Positions 9,299-17,847 of a stretch of DNA of 64,000 nucleotides are shown here, piece after piece. Numbering within the stretch: position 1 is the first letter of the stretch; each line of letters starts with the position of its first letter. Origin of the DNA: Leptospira yanagawae serovar Saopaulo str. Sao Paulo = ATCC 700523 (GTDB lineage: Bacteria; Spirochaetota; Leptospiria; Leptospirales; Leptospiraceae). A program made the position numbers and the translations under genes. The stretch covers positions 372,001-436,000 of the forward strand of contig NZ_AOGX02000015.1 in the NCBI RefSeq assembly GCF_000332475.2, written 5' to 3'. A model generated the notes under the pieces. It was not told where the DNA came from. It ran no database searches and was given only the letters and a program-made list of their open reading frames with translations.

Positions 9299-9844
9299 AT
9301 GAAATCCCTTGAAAAAAAGATTAGATTGTTCGCTTTACTGGCAATTTTGGGTGCCGTTACCCTCCAGTGCGAAAAAAAAGAAGAGAGTAAAGACTTAGAA
9401 AACCTTCTCGCTCTTTCGATCATTGCCAGTGCTCAAGGTGATTGCACTGTGAATGCGCCTCCACGAGCGAGTATCAATACCTTTCAAAATGTTGTGACAG
9501 CAAATGGTGCTGGGACGATCACAAAAACCGGTTCAGTAGCCATTGTAGGACACCAAACAGCTGCATTAAAATTAACCGCAAAAAATGGCACGAACGTTGC
9601 TCTGACTGGAAACTCCTTCGTGATTGTGTACCAATCCTCTTCTTGTCCTTTGACAACTTCCACTCGAAATGGATTCACTCCGTCGTCACTCACTGATTCC
9701 AATAGCGAATTTACCAATTCCTTCCAACTTTCAGGATCAGGATCGATCGCTTTCGATACGGCGGGAGATTATTATTTATTCTTCTATGCCATTCCTTCGA
9801 GAGGACAAGCAGCAGCAGTTTCTTATACCGTTAGTGGATTATAA
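9299..9844 (+). CDS. Lipoprotein opening the heme/iron-uptake operon
   Basis: From ATG 9299 the protein has 181 residues. GAGG at 9290-9293 lies 5 nt upstream, and this start gives a proper signal peptide (IRLFALLAILGAVTLQC) with the lipobox Cys. The longer frame from 9149 would place the signal peptide 50 residues inside. The mature protein is Ser/Thr/Gly-rich and beta-like, with two further Cys residues (GDCTV and SSCPL) that could form a disulfide. I do not recognise the family. It lies 6 bp before the HmuY-like gene in what looks like one operon, so an accessory role in heme capture is plausible but only inferred. Confidence 0.75.
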   Translation: MKSLEKKIRLFALLAILGAVTLQCEKKEESKDLENLLALSIIASAQGDCTVNAPPRASINTFQNVVTANGAGTITKTGSVAIVGHQTAALKLTAKNGTNVALTGNSFVIVYQSSSCPLTTSTRNGFTPSSLTDSNSEFTNSFQLSGSGSIAFDTAGDYYLFFYAIPSRGQAAAVSYTVSGL

Positions 9845-9850
9845 AAAACA

Positions 9851-10510
9851 TTGAAGTATTTCGTCATTGGGATCTTGTTTGGTTTTAGTTTTTGTGCTCG
9901 GCAGAAGCCAGCACTGACTGACCAAGATTTGTATGTAAACAATCTCATCACAAGTATTGTGAATGCAGGAAATCCCAATGCATTGGATAAAATTGTATTC
10001 TCTCGTTCGAATGGGGATGGGAGTTTTACAACTCGGTTCAATGCTACCAATTTAGATTTTTACATCTACTTTCATTTTGATACAAATAAACAAGTCCCTT
10101 TGTCTCAAAAGGATACACTTACTTGGGACATAGCATTTAATCGTTATAAGGCGGCGACAAATTCTGGTGACACCAATCGATTTGGATTGGGTGGCGCTTG
10201 TCTTGTGAATAGTTCTGATTTTGAATCAGTTAGTTCAAGACCATCATCTTCCCCTGGTTGTAGTCCTTTTGTCACCGATACTTCCGCCACAACACAAGGA
10301 ATAGGTGGTGCAGGAGCTGTTTATGTCGGTAACACACTTGTTACTGAATGGTATGATTATACGATTGGTTTCTTAACTCCAACAGCAAATAAAATCTTTC
10401 TTATCAGGTCTGGCACAGGGTCAGCAATTTATGCTGTGAAAATCGAAAATTATTATAGTGATGCTGGTACCTCAGGTTACCCAACCATCCGTTGGAAAAA
10501 ACTTCCCTAA
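9851..10510 (+). CDS. HmuY-family heme-binding lipoprotein
   Basis: A 219-residue protein starting at TTG 9851. The N-terminus [15 protein letters not shown] is a short lipoprotein signal with the lipobox Cys at residue 15. Family-like segments are [19 protein letters not shown] near the middle and [13 protein letters not shown] near the C-terminus, both typical of HmuY proteins that bind heme at the cell surface and hand it to a TonB-dependent receptor. The receptor gene follows with TAATG overlap, as in hmuYR operons. The heme-ligand residues cannot be fixed by reading alone. The start is constrained by the upstream stop and the signal peptide. Confidence 0.82.
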   Translation: MKYFVIGILFGFSFCARQKPALTDQDLYVNNLITSIVNAGNPNALDKIVFSRSNGDGSFTTRFNATNLDFYIYFHFDTNKQVPLSQKDTLTWDIAFNRYKAATNSGDTNRFGLGGACLVNSSDFESVSSRPSSSPGCSPFVTDTSATTQGIGGAGAVYVGNTLVTEWYDYTIGFLTPTANKIFLIRSGTGSAIYAVKIENYYSDAGTSGYPTIRWKKLP

Positions 10511-12687
10511 TGTTATCCCAATTATTTCGTTTTAATATCTATCTTTCTGTTTTCTTTTTGTTTTGGGTCAACCTCCATTCCCAAACAAAACCCACTGGCA
10601 AACAAACAAAGCCAAATGGAAAAACGGAGACTCCAACCCAAACACAACCGATCACACCTGTTGATCCAAATATGGAGCCAAACGAATCAAAAGAAACCAA
10701 TCCATCAAAAGTCCAAGAAAGTTCTGAAACAGGAAAAACCGAAGAACCAAATGAGGATGATCGCTTCAAAGACTTGGATCATAAAAATGGAATTGTAGTC
10801 ACTGGATCTCGTGGGGAACGCCGTCTCAAAGATTCTGCTGTTGCCACTGAAGTGATTTCACGCAAACGAATAGAACAAACGGGTGCGCGTAACTTAGGTG
10901 AGGTGCTTGATACACAACTTGGGATCAACGTTACACCATTTTTTGGTGGTTCCCAAGTTCAAATGTTGGGACTCGATTCTAAATATGTTTTATTTTTGGT
11001 TGATGGGCAAAGAGTTGCAGGAAGACTCAATAACACGATTGATTTAACACGTTTCAAAGTGCAAAACATTGAACGGATTGAAATTGTGAAAGGAAGTAGT
11101 TCTTCTTTATATGGAGCGGATGCCATCGGTGGTGTGATCAATATCATCACCAAACAAGCCGAAAAACCAGAACACTACCAATTTCGCACATCCTACGGGA
11201 ACGGCCGACAAATGAACTTTGGCTCACAAGGCGAAAAAAATATGATCGCCGATGTTGGTTTCAAAAATGATTTTGTGGCCACTAATTTTTTTGGTGGGTT
11301 TAACCAATCGGCAGCATACGACTTGGACCCAAAAACACCAGCGACCACTGGGAACTCTTTCCAAGACAATAACCTTGGTGGGAATATGACGTTTAACCCA
11401 GATGGACAGTTCAAAGTCAAAACAGGTATCAATTATTTAAATCGAAACCAGGCAGGGATTGATTCAAGAGCGACCGGTGGTGTATTTGATCGTACCAATA
11501 TGACAAACGACTTTTTGGCGTTAGGTGCCTTGGAATATACTTATGGAAAACGAAATATGGTTTCCCTTCGTGGAAATTTTTCACGTTGGGAAAACCATTA
11601 CAAACTAGACCAACGAAATTCGAATGAACTTGATGTAAAAGAAATCACTATCGAATTTTCATCTCAAGGTGTAGCACAAATTGATCATGAAGTCCATAAG
11701 GACCATATGATCACGGCAGGTGTGGAATCTTTTTCTGAAGAATTACAAACGGACCGATTGGCAAGAAGAAATGCATACCGAACAAGAAGGGCTGCATTCA
11801 TCCAAGATGAATGGGTGATTTGGCGCCAAGGCTTTGTTTGGCGGCTAGTGCCTGGGGTTAGGCATGATGTGGATTCCCAATTTGGGGGACAAACCACTCC
11901 TAAAATTGCAACAAAAATTGACATCACAAGTGATTTGGTTTTTAGAGCCAGTTATGGAAAAGGATTTCGTCCACCATCCTTTCGTGAATTGTATTTACGT
12001 TTTGAAAACCCAGGAGTTGGGTATACTGTAGAAGGAAATGACAAACTAAGGCCCGAAAAATCCACAACAGTTAATGCGGATCTTGAATACACACCTTTCA
12101 AATTTTGGACCTTATCTCTCAGTGTTTTTCGAAATGATATCACGGATCTCATCCAATACAGTTTTGGGACAAGAACGAGTGAATTTGCAACCTTCCAATT
12201 GAAAAACGTCCAACGAGCCTACACAAGGGGAGTGGAAGCAGGATCTCGTGTTCGTTTTTTAAAGTATTTTGCTTTAGAACTTGGATACAACCAAACAGAC
12301 ACTAGGGACCTAACAACGGATAGACCTCTCGAAGGACGTGCCCTCCACCAAGGTACAATGAATTTTTTTGTGAACGCTCCAGGTGGTTGGGAATTTGCAC
12401 TTCGTGCCAAACGATTAGACAAACGTCCCTTTTATAGTACAACTAATGATTTTACTGCTGGTACGAGTACGGCACTCATCGACCAACAAACTCGCACTCC
12501 AGAAGAGAACAATAAAGTGGTATATGGGAAACCGTTCACCCTTCTCAATGTGCGTTTAGAGAAAAAATTTTTTGAAGGAAGGATGTCCTTATTTTTCGGA
12601 GTAGACAACCTTTTGGACCAATACGAGCTTACTTACAATCCTATTCGTCCAAGGTTTTACTATGGCGGACTCCAAGCCACATTCTAA
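10510..12687 (+). CDS. TonB-dependent outer-membrane receptor, probably for heme
   Basis: From ATG 10510 the protein has 725 residues. A signal peptide ([15 protein letters not shown]) precedes a Pro/Thr/Lys/Glu-rich linker to about residue 90. A TonB-box-like [11 protein letters not shown] and the plug domain follow ([36 protein letters not shown] and GGVINIITK). A roughly 550-residue beta-barrel ends in the aromatic residue Phe (YYGGLQATF), as expected for Bam-dependent insertion. It takes up a substrate across the outer membrane using TonB energy. Heme is inferred from the HmuY-like gene just upstream, whose stop overlaps this start (TAATG). A TTG 18 bp upstream was rejected. Confidence 0.9.
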   Translation: MLSQLFRFNIYLSVFFLFWVNLHSQTKPTGKQTKPNGKTETPTQTQPITPVDPNMEPNESKETNPSKVQESSETGKTEEPNEDDRFKDLDHKNGIVVTGSRGERRLKDSAVATEVISRKRIEQTGARNLGEVLDTQLGINVTPFFGGSQVQMLGLDSKYVLFLVDGQRVAGRLNNTIDLTRFKVQNIERIEIVKGSSSSLYGADAIGGVINIITKQAEKPEHYQFRTSYGNGRQMNFGSQGEKNMIADVGFKNDFVATNFFGGFNQSAAYDLDPKTPATTGNSFQDNNLGGNMTFNPDGQFKVKTGINYLNRNQAGIDSRATGGVFDRTNMTNDFLALGALEYTYGKRNMVSLRGNFSRWENHYKLDQRNSNELDVKEITIEFSSQGVAQIDHEVHKDHMITAGVESFSEELQTDRLARRNAYRTRRAAFIQDEWVIWRQGFVWRLVPGVRHDVDSQFGGQTTPKIATKIDITSDLVFRASYGKGFRPPSFRELYLRFENPGVGYTVEGNDKLRPEKSTTVNADLEYTPFKFWTLSLSVFRNDITDLIQYSFGTRTSEFATFQLKNVQRAYTRGVEAGSRVRFLKYFALELGYNQTDTRDLTTDRPLEGRALHQGTMNFFVNAPGGWEFALRAKRLDKRPFYSTTNDFTAGTSTALIDQQTRTPEENNKVVYGKPFTLLNVRLEKKFFEGRMSLFFGVDNLLDQYELTYNPIRPRFYYGGLQATF

Positions 12688-13306
12688 ATTAAGTGTTCAA
12701 AAACTGGTTTTAATTGGATATTTGATTTTCTCTTTCGATACAAACTCAGTTTATTCCGATGAATCAAAGTTATCTGCCAAACAATCCAAAACATTAAAAG
12801 AAACCTTTTTGTATTTGGAAACATTAGAACCTAAAAAAATCAAAATCGATAAAACAACTTACAACCGCCATACACAATTTGAATCACATTTCAAATTTCC
12901 TTTTTCGGGGAAAAAAATATCACGTTGGATCCAATCCCGAATCAAAAAGTACAATTATGGAGCTACCGGTGACTATGTGGCAATGTACCGAGAAGGTGAA
13001 GTGTTACTTGGTCGAGGTTTTTTTACTTTAAATCGTTTGGACCGAGTTTTGATTTTGTTACACGAAGCGAGGCATGCCGATGGAAAAATATATAGCCATG
13101 TAATTTGCCCTGATGATTTTCCTTACCTAAATACACGTGATTGGAAAATCCACCCTGCTGGAAAAAAAGGATGTGACTCTGTTCCTGATGGAGGTTACGG
13201 AATCACAGCTTCATTTCTTTTTGAATTGGGTGCTTATGGATATTTAAGTCAAACAGAAGCTGCGTATCGTTATAATTCTGAGATATCGAGAGTCATTCGA
13301 GATTAA
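12662..13306 (+). CDS. Exported protein with an HExxH metal-binding motif
   Basis: A 214-residue protein. Residues about 12-31 ([20 protein letters not shown]) look like a signal peptide after a short polar N-terminus. [10 protein letters not shown] contains HExxH (HEARH), the motif in which two His bind zinc and Glu is catalytic in many metalloproteases. Further His and Cys residues ([10 protein letters not shown] and [13 protein letters not shown]) might contribute. I cannot name the family. The start overlaps the end of the TonB-receptor gene by 26 bp, which makes it the last gene of the iron operon. A role in the same uptake system is inferred from position. Confidence 0.65.
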   Translation: MADSKPHSKLSVQKLVLIGYLIFSFDTNSVYSDESKLSAKQSKTLKETFLYLETLEPKKIKIDKTTYNRHTQFESHFKFPFSGKKISRWIQSRIKKYNYGATGDYVAMYREGEVLLGRGFFTLNRLDRVLILLHEARHADGKIYSHVICPDDFPYLNTRDWKIHPAGKKGCDSVPDGGYGITASFLFELGAYGYLSQTEAAYRYNSEISRVIRD

Positions 13307-13827
13307 TTGTTACAAACTAAACTCAAATTTGTATCCGTTGCAATTTGTGTTTTCAATCGAGTGAGGATTTCTTTGGAACGAGTTTCTAAAGAAGAATTCG
13401 ATTTTGCAAAAAGAAAGGAATGGTTTTCTTTCATTAACTTACCTAATTCTACTGCATGTTTTGGACAACCTAACAAAGACGCGACGGCTCGAATCCGTTC
13501 CCCTTTCCCAACTGAGGTTTCTAATTCTAAGGGTTCTTCGTTATATGCAATAAAAACTTCTTGGGCAATCTCCCTTTTGACGAGTCCATCAGTTGTGCAA
13601 TTGGAAGTACCAGAAGTGATACCAAAGGTTTGCGAAGAAAAACTTCCGTTTGTAGTTGCCGCAAGGATTTGACCAATATCGTTTTTCCAAACAGGCACCA
13701 TAGAACCTAAACCACATCCCGCCATTCCATAAGGTTCTGCCGAAACTGATCTTACACTTGTTAGAAAAATTAAACTAATGGTTGTTATGTGAAAAATGGA
13801 TATAATGAATCGTTTGATTATTAACAT
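13303..13827 (-). CDS. DUF3015-type exported protein
   Basis: From ATG 13827 the protein has 174 residues. AGGAG lies 6 nt upstream, and this start gives a signal peptide (FIISIFHITTISLIFLTSVRSVSAEPYG). GMAGCGLGSMV followed by IGQILAATTNGSFSSQTFGI and TSGTSNC is the pattern of DUF3015 proteins, with the two Cys spaced to form a disulfide. The function of this family is unknown. The C-terminal half is helical and ends in LVCNN. The gene converges with the HExxH gene and overlaps it by 4 bp. The longer frame from 13935 was rejected because it runs into the upstream small ORF. Confidence 0.8.
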   Translation of the reverse strand: MLIIKRFIISIFHITTISLIFLTSVRSVSAEPYGMAGCGLGSMVPVWKNDIGQILAATTNGSFSSQTFGITSGTSNCTTDGLVKREIAQEVFIAYNEEPLELETSVGKGERIRAVASLLGCPKHAVELGKLMKENHSFLFAKSNSSLETRSKEILTRLKTQIATDTNLSLVCNN

Positions 13828-13841
13828 AAAAAACTCCTGAA

Positions 13842-14063
13842 TTAAAGAGAAAATAGGGAATCGGAACTTGGGTCTATGTGGGGGTGTTTGGAACCTTGTG
13901 CCAAAACTTCTCCCTTCATCGTGATCACAGCCCAAGTGGTTTCGTGTTTGGGTTGGTTTTCGAGAGAAGCAAGCATGGTGTTCGTAAAACTTTCCAATTT
14001 TTGGTGAAGGACGGAGTTCGGAAATGGATAGGACTTCTTTTCTTGTACTTCTGTCGATCTCAT
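13842..14063 (-). CDS. Small hypothetical protein
   Basis: A 73-residue ORF lies 14 bp upstream of the DUF3015 gene on the same strand, with AGGG about 10 nt ahead of its ATG. There is no signal peptide or membrane segment. A segment TTWAVITMKGEVLAQG looks like a beta hairpin. I recognise no family. The tight spacing suggests a two-gene unit, but the coding status rests on that and on the start signal only. Confidence 0.45.
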   Translation of the reverse strand: MRSTEVQEKKSYPFPNSVLHQKLESFTNTMLASLENQPKHETTWAVITMKGEVLAQGSKHPHIDPSSDSLFSL

Positions 14064-14251
14064 GTAACTTGTTTCCCTTATGGTTTAAGGATCGGCGGGA
14101 GGGCCGGAATGACTAAAGTTTAAAAAATCCAAATTCTGAGTCAAGGAAGAGACATAATTCTCGGAACGAAAAATGAAAGATCCAAGTTCTCCTTTTCCCG
14201 AAGGCCAACCTTGCCAAACTTGACGTAAAACCACCTGTTACGAGGACGACT

Positions 14252-15175
14252 TTGCTTACCCCTCAGATCAATTTATTCAAAAAATCCAACCCCATCCAAG
14301 CCCAAGTTTTAGCAAACACCCGTTTGACTCCAGAACTTGGTAAGGGAAAACGCCAAACAAAGGAAGGCGATGCGGCAGTCCACCGGATCACAATCGCCAT
14401 AGACCATTCCGTTTATCCCTATATGATTGGGCAAAGTGCTGGGATCATCCCACCTGGAATTGACCCAGAAAAACAAGCAAAAGGACTGGTTGATGCCAGT
14501 TATACGGTTCGCCTTTATTCCATCGCTTCCCCTTCTTATAGTTTTGGCCAAACCAAGGACAATATCGAATTCGTCGTGAAGCGGGACAATGTGTATGATG
14601 AAAATGGAAATCTACTCCATAAAGGGGTTTGTTCCAACTACCTCTGTGACTTAAAACCCGGGGATGTTGTGACGATGACGGGACCTGCAGGAAAAAAATT
14701 CCTTTTGCCCCAAAATGATTTTTCTGGAGATATTTTCTTCTTTGCCACAGGAACCGGGATCAGTCCATTTTTTGGAATGGTAGAAGAATTACTAGTGCAG
14801 AAACTCATTCAGTTCCAAGGGAATCTTTGGCTTATCTACGGAGCTCCCTATTCCGATGAAATTGTCCTTCGAGATTATTTTGAAGAGAAAGCCAAGGAAC
14901 ACTCCAGGTTTCATTTTGTAACGGCGATTAGCCGTGAAGAAAAAAATAGTTTTGATGGGGGTAAGATGTACATCACCCACCGCGCAAAAGAAAATGCCGA
15001 AGCCATTAAAAATGCTGTGAATGGAAACGGTAAGTTTTATATTTGTGGCGGTCCGAAGGGAATGGAAAAAGGAGTGATTCAAGAAATCATGTCAGCTTGT
15101 GGCAATGATTTAACGTATGAATCCTTCAAAAAACACCTGGAAGAAAAAGAACAATTATTTGTAGAGACGTACTAA
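14252..15175 (+). CDS. Ferredoxin-NADP+ reductase, plastidic type
   Basis: A 307-residue protein. FAD binding is shown by RLYSIAS near residue 91 and by [18 protein letters not shown] binding is shown by [13 protein letters not shown] and [14 protein letters not shown]. The C-terminus ends in Tyr (VETY), the residue that stacks on the flavin in plastidic-type FNRs. Leptospira is known to carry this type. It exchanges electrons between NADPH and ferredoxin or flavodoxin in the cytoplasm. The start is TTG 14252 with GAGG at 14242-14245; the first in-frame ATG is well inside the FAD domain. The PC4-like gene follows after one base. Confidence 0.93.
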   Translation: MLTPQINLFKKSNPIQAQVLANTRLTPELGKGKRQTKEGDAAVHRITIAIDHSVYPYMIGQSAGIIPPGIDPEKQAKGLVDASYTVRLYSIASPSYSFGQTKDNIEFVVKRDNVYDENGNLLHKGVCSNYLCDLKPGDVVTMTGPAGKKFLLPQNDFSGDIFFFATGTGISPFFGMVEELLVQKLIQFQGNLWLIYGAPYSDEIVLRDYFEEKAKEHSRFHFVTAISREEKNSFDGGKMYITHRAKENAEAIKNAVNGNGKFYICGGPKGMEKGVIQEIMSACGNDLTYESFKKHLEEKEQLFVETY

Positions 15176-15176
15176 C

Positions 15177-15398
15177 ATGGCAAAAACTGGGATCATCCGA
15201 GACATTGATAAAGGCAGAGGGGAAGTCATCCGCGTTGAGATTTCCGAATACAAAGGACAAACGTTTTTTAACATCCGAGTGTGGTATACAGATCCAAATG
15301 GGGAATTAAAGCCCACCCAAAAAGGAATCGCGATTGCACCCACTCTAGTAAGTGACTTAAAAGAGGCCATTGAAGAAGCAGAACGTTGGTTAGCATAA
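15177..15398 (+). CDS. PC4/YdbC-like ssDNA-binding transcriptional coactivator
   Basis: A 73-residue protein. The pattern [21 protein letters not shown] with [10 protein letters not shown], then KGIAIAP and a C-terminal helix ([16 protein letters not shown]), fits the bacterial PC4/YdbC fold: a curved beta-sheet that binds single-stranded nucleic acid plus a dimerising helix. Its regulatory role in bacteria is poorly defined. It starts one base after the FNR stop, so the two genes are very likely cotranscribed. A short hairpin lies directly at its 3' end. Confidence 0.75.
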   Translation: MAKTGIIRDIDKGRGEVIRVEISEYKGQTFFNIRVWYTDPNGELKPTQKGIAIAPTLVSDLKEAIEEAERWLA

Positions 15399-15416
15399 AG
15401 ATACAATTTGTATCTT
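15398..15416. terminator. Short symmetric hairpin between convergent genes
   Basis: AAGATACA at 15398-15405 and TGTATCTT at 15409-15416 form an 8-bp stem with a 3-nt loop, overlapping the stop regions of both the PC4-like gene and the VWA-STAS gene. It has no strong U-tract, so termination is plausible but not certain. Confidence 0.4.
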
Positions 15417-17061
15417 AAATGATTTCGTCCCCTTCCTTTGCATACACAATCCTCTGTAACACTTCGTGTGCAGAGGACAAACTTTCTGCAACTCTGATGT
15501 GATTGTACAACCGAGTGATTTCAAAAATTTTTTTTACAGAGTGACGTATATTGGTCACCACAAGTTCTCCACCCCTCCTACGCAACCATCCAACAATCTG
15601 AATCACCATTCCAATCGCTGAAGAATCGATATGAGATGTATGAGAAAAATCAAAAATCATATACCGATACCCTTCCGCCATTTTTTGTTCCATCAATTGT
15701 TTGATCTCAGGGCATTTGTACAAATCAATATCTCCAATTGTATGGTATTCGAAAATTTGGTTGTGAACAACTACATCCTTTAGGTCAATTTTTTCTGGTC
15801 CTTTTGACAACATTTGTGAATTCATAAAAAGATGTTTGTGTAAATCTTCTGATTTTGTATCCATTTTTGATTCTAATGTTTGCAGACGGCTAAGTAACGA
15901 GCCGAGGGCATTTGGTGCAAAATGAACATTATTGCGAATATCCTGAATTAAGCCATATAACATCGCTTTGGCGTCTTCTTTTTGGCCTTTCTTCACAAAT
16001 TCAGTGATCTCCTTGATTCCAACGGTAGCGTTTGCAATTAAAATTTCCACAAGGACATCTGGGTCTTGTTTTCCTCGGTTATTTCCCCGCGCAAAAGAGA
16101 AAGATTCTTTAACGGATTCTAAAACATTTTGTTTCAACAAATTATAATACGAAACATTAACTTCGCAAAATGGAGTATTGGTTTGGTGGACACGGTCATC
16201 TATTTCCAATCTTAACACCAGATTGCGAAGGTCATCAGCACGTAAGTCTCCTAATTGCAAATTTATTTTTTGACGAGAGATTGTTTTAGCATCTCCTAAA
16301 AATTCATCAAACTCTTCCAAAACTTGGTGCGAAGTTTCCGATAACACTTGTTTAAGGCGCACTCCAGGTGCCATTTGGAGTTCTACATCAATGGCCTGGG
16401 CATATAAGGCACCAATGTCTCCAAATTCTTCAAAAAAAATATCAGATGCATTTTCAGGATTATCAATGTAATAAAAATTCCCACCACCTGCTTTCGCGAT
16501 CTCAACCAACATCTCTTCATTGAAATCATTCCCGACACCTATTGTAGTTGTTGATATACCCATCGCCAAATGGTCACTTGCTATGGTAACCAATGCATCC
16601 TTTTCTTTGATCCCTAATGTAGGATTGCCATCCGTCAATAGGATCACTCGTTTATAGGCATTGGGGATTTTGGATTGGCTAAGGCTTTTTAATGCTGACA
16701 ACCATCCACCACTTAAATTGGTAGAAGTTGCCACTTGGATGTTACGGATTTTATCCGTAACAGAAACTTTTTCTGTTAGGTGGGTGACAGGTTGAATGAG
16801 TTGCACATCAGAAGAGTAAGCAATAATGGAAACGGCATCATGTCGAGTTAACCAATTGACCAGTGCAGAAGAAGCATCGATTACAGCTTCCATCTTTTCC
16901 CCTTTCATCGACCAACTTTTGTCGATGGTAAGTCCAATCACGAGGGGTTTGCGTTCTTCAACCTTGGGATTGGCTGGAGTTCGAAATCGTAATAAGAGAT
17001 GATTTTCTTGGATTTCCTTCTCTTGGATGATCGGGTATTCCAGTTTTGCTTCTAAAAACAT
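15415..17061 (-). CDS. VWA-domain protein fused to a C-terminal STAS domain
   Basis: A 548-residue cytoplasmic protein without signal peptide or membrane segment. The von Willebrand A domain spans about residues 38-225 with a complete MIDAS: DKSWSMKG (DxSxS), the Thr region TSTNLSGG, and LTDGNPT. A middle beta-rich and helical region reaches about residue 425. Residues about 430-545 form a STAS domain of the anti-sigma-factor-antagonist type: GDIDLYKCPEIKQLMEQ, then IFDFSHTSHIDSSAIG, where the second Ser of DSS is in the phospho-acceptor position. The combination suggests metal-dependent adhesion or a scaffold linked to a partner-switching cascade. No kinase or phosphatase partner is adjacent. 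It ends at the hairpin shared with the PC4-like gene. Confidence 0.85.
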   Translation of the reverse strand: MFLEAKLEYPIIQEKEIQENHLLLRFRTPANPKVEERKPLVIGLTIDKSWSMKGEKMEAVIDASSALVNWLTRHDAVSIIAYSSDVQLIQPVTHLTEKVSVTDKIRNIQVATSTNLSGGWLSALKSLSQSKIPNAYKRVILLTDGNPTLGIKEKDALVTIASDHLAMGISTTTIGVGNDFNEEMLVEIAKAGGGNFYYIDNPENASDIFFEEFGDIGALYAQAIDVELQMAPGVRLKQVLSETSHQVLEEFDEFLGDAKTISRQKINLQLGDLRADDLRNLVLRLEIDDRVHQTNTPFCEVNVSYYNLLKQNVLESVKESFSFARGNNRGKQDPDVLVEILIANATVGIKEITEFVKKGQKEDAKAMLYGLIQDIRNNVHFAPNALGSLLSRLQTLESKMDTKSEDLHKHLFMNSQMLSKGPEKIDLKDVVVHNQIFEYHTIGDIDLYKCPEIKQLMEQKMAEGYRYMIFDFSHTSHIDSSAIGMVIQIVGWLRRRGGELVVTNIRHSVKKIFEITRLYNHIRVAESLSSAHEVLQRIVYAKEGDEII

Positions 17062-17136
17062 GACCCTAAAAGCAAATTCCGAATTAATGTTTTCGCAAGA
17101 ACAATTTCAATTAAACTGACAGGAAGGGAAAAAGCC

Positions 17137-17847
17137 ATGTTCGGAAAAATTCATGAAATCTATTCTTCTATTTCGGGTGAAGGTATTTCACAAGGGATCC
17201 CTACTGTATTTGTTCGGTTTGCTGGATGTTCCTTACGTTGTGGAAAAACAGAAACAAAATCCCTTTGGTGTGATACTCCTTATGCTCTCGGACCAAACCA
17301 AGGGGAAACAAAAACAGTTTCCGCCATCTTGGATGAAATAAAAGCCTTAGACCAAGGTCATGGATTCCAAATTTTATTAACGGGGGGAGAACCACTTGAG
17401 GGAGAAAACCGAACCCTTTCCATTGCCATTGCCGAGTCCCTCTATTCCTTTCGCACAGAACACAATAAACCGTACCCCGCATCTCGCGTGGAAACCAATG
17501 GTAGCGAAAAAATCACATTGGATCCGTTTTTTATTTTTACCATGGATTACAAACTGCCAGGTTCTGGGATGGAAAATCGAATGGATCTAGAAAATTTCCA
17601 GATCTTAGAAAAGAGACATAATTCACTTGACGAAATTAAGTTCGTTGTGCGAGATAGAATCGACTTTGAAAGAAGTATCGAAGTCATTCGCGAACAAAAA
17701 ATACAGACAAATATATTGTATTCGCCAGTCCACGGTGAAGTGGATGCCAAAGAACTAGTTGAATGGATCAAAATAGACAACCCACCTAAGAGTCGTTTGT
17801 CGCTTCAAATTCATAAAGTGCTTTGGGGAAATCAGAAAGGAGTTTGA
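17137..17847 (+). CDS. queE: 7-carboxy-7-deazaguanine synthase (radical SAM) with unusual Cys spacing
   Basis: A 236-residue protein. It has the QueE N-terminus ([12 protein letters not shown], then [12 protein letters not shown]), [15 protein letters not shown] and MDYKLPGSG. QueE converts 6-carboxytetrahydropterin to 7-carboxy-7-deazaguanine in the queuosine/preQ0 pathway, using a [4Fe-4S] cluster and SAM. The cluster Cys are C31, C35 and C45, that is CX3CX9C rather than the usual CX3CX2C, with an insert GKTETKSLW. Its stop overlaps the SNF2 helicase start (TGATG), so the two form a translationally coupled pair. No other queuosine gene is nearby. Confidence 0.9.
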   Translation: MFGKIHEIYSSISGEGISQGIPTVFVRFAGCSLRCGKTETKSLWCDTPYALGPNQGETKTVSAILDEIKALDQGHGFQILLTGGEPLEGENRTLSIAIAESLYSFRTEHNKPYPASRVETNGSEKITLDPFFIFTMDYKLPGSGMENRMDLENFQILEKRHNSLDEIKFVVRDRIDFERSIEVIREQKIQTNILYSPVHGEVDAKELVEWIKIDNPPKSRLSLQIHKVLWGNQKGV

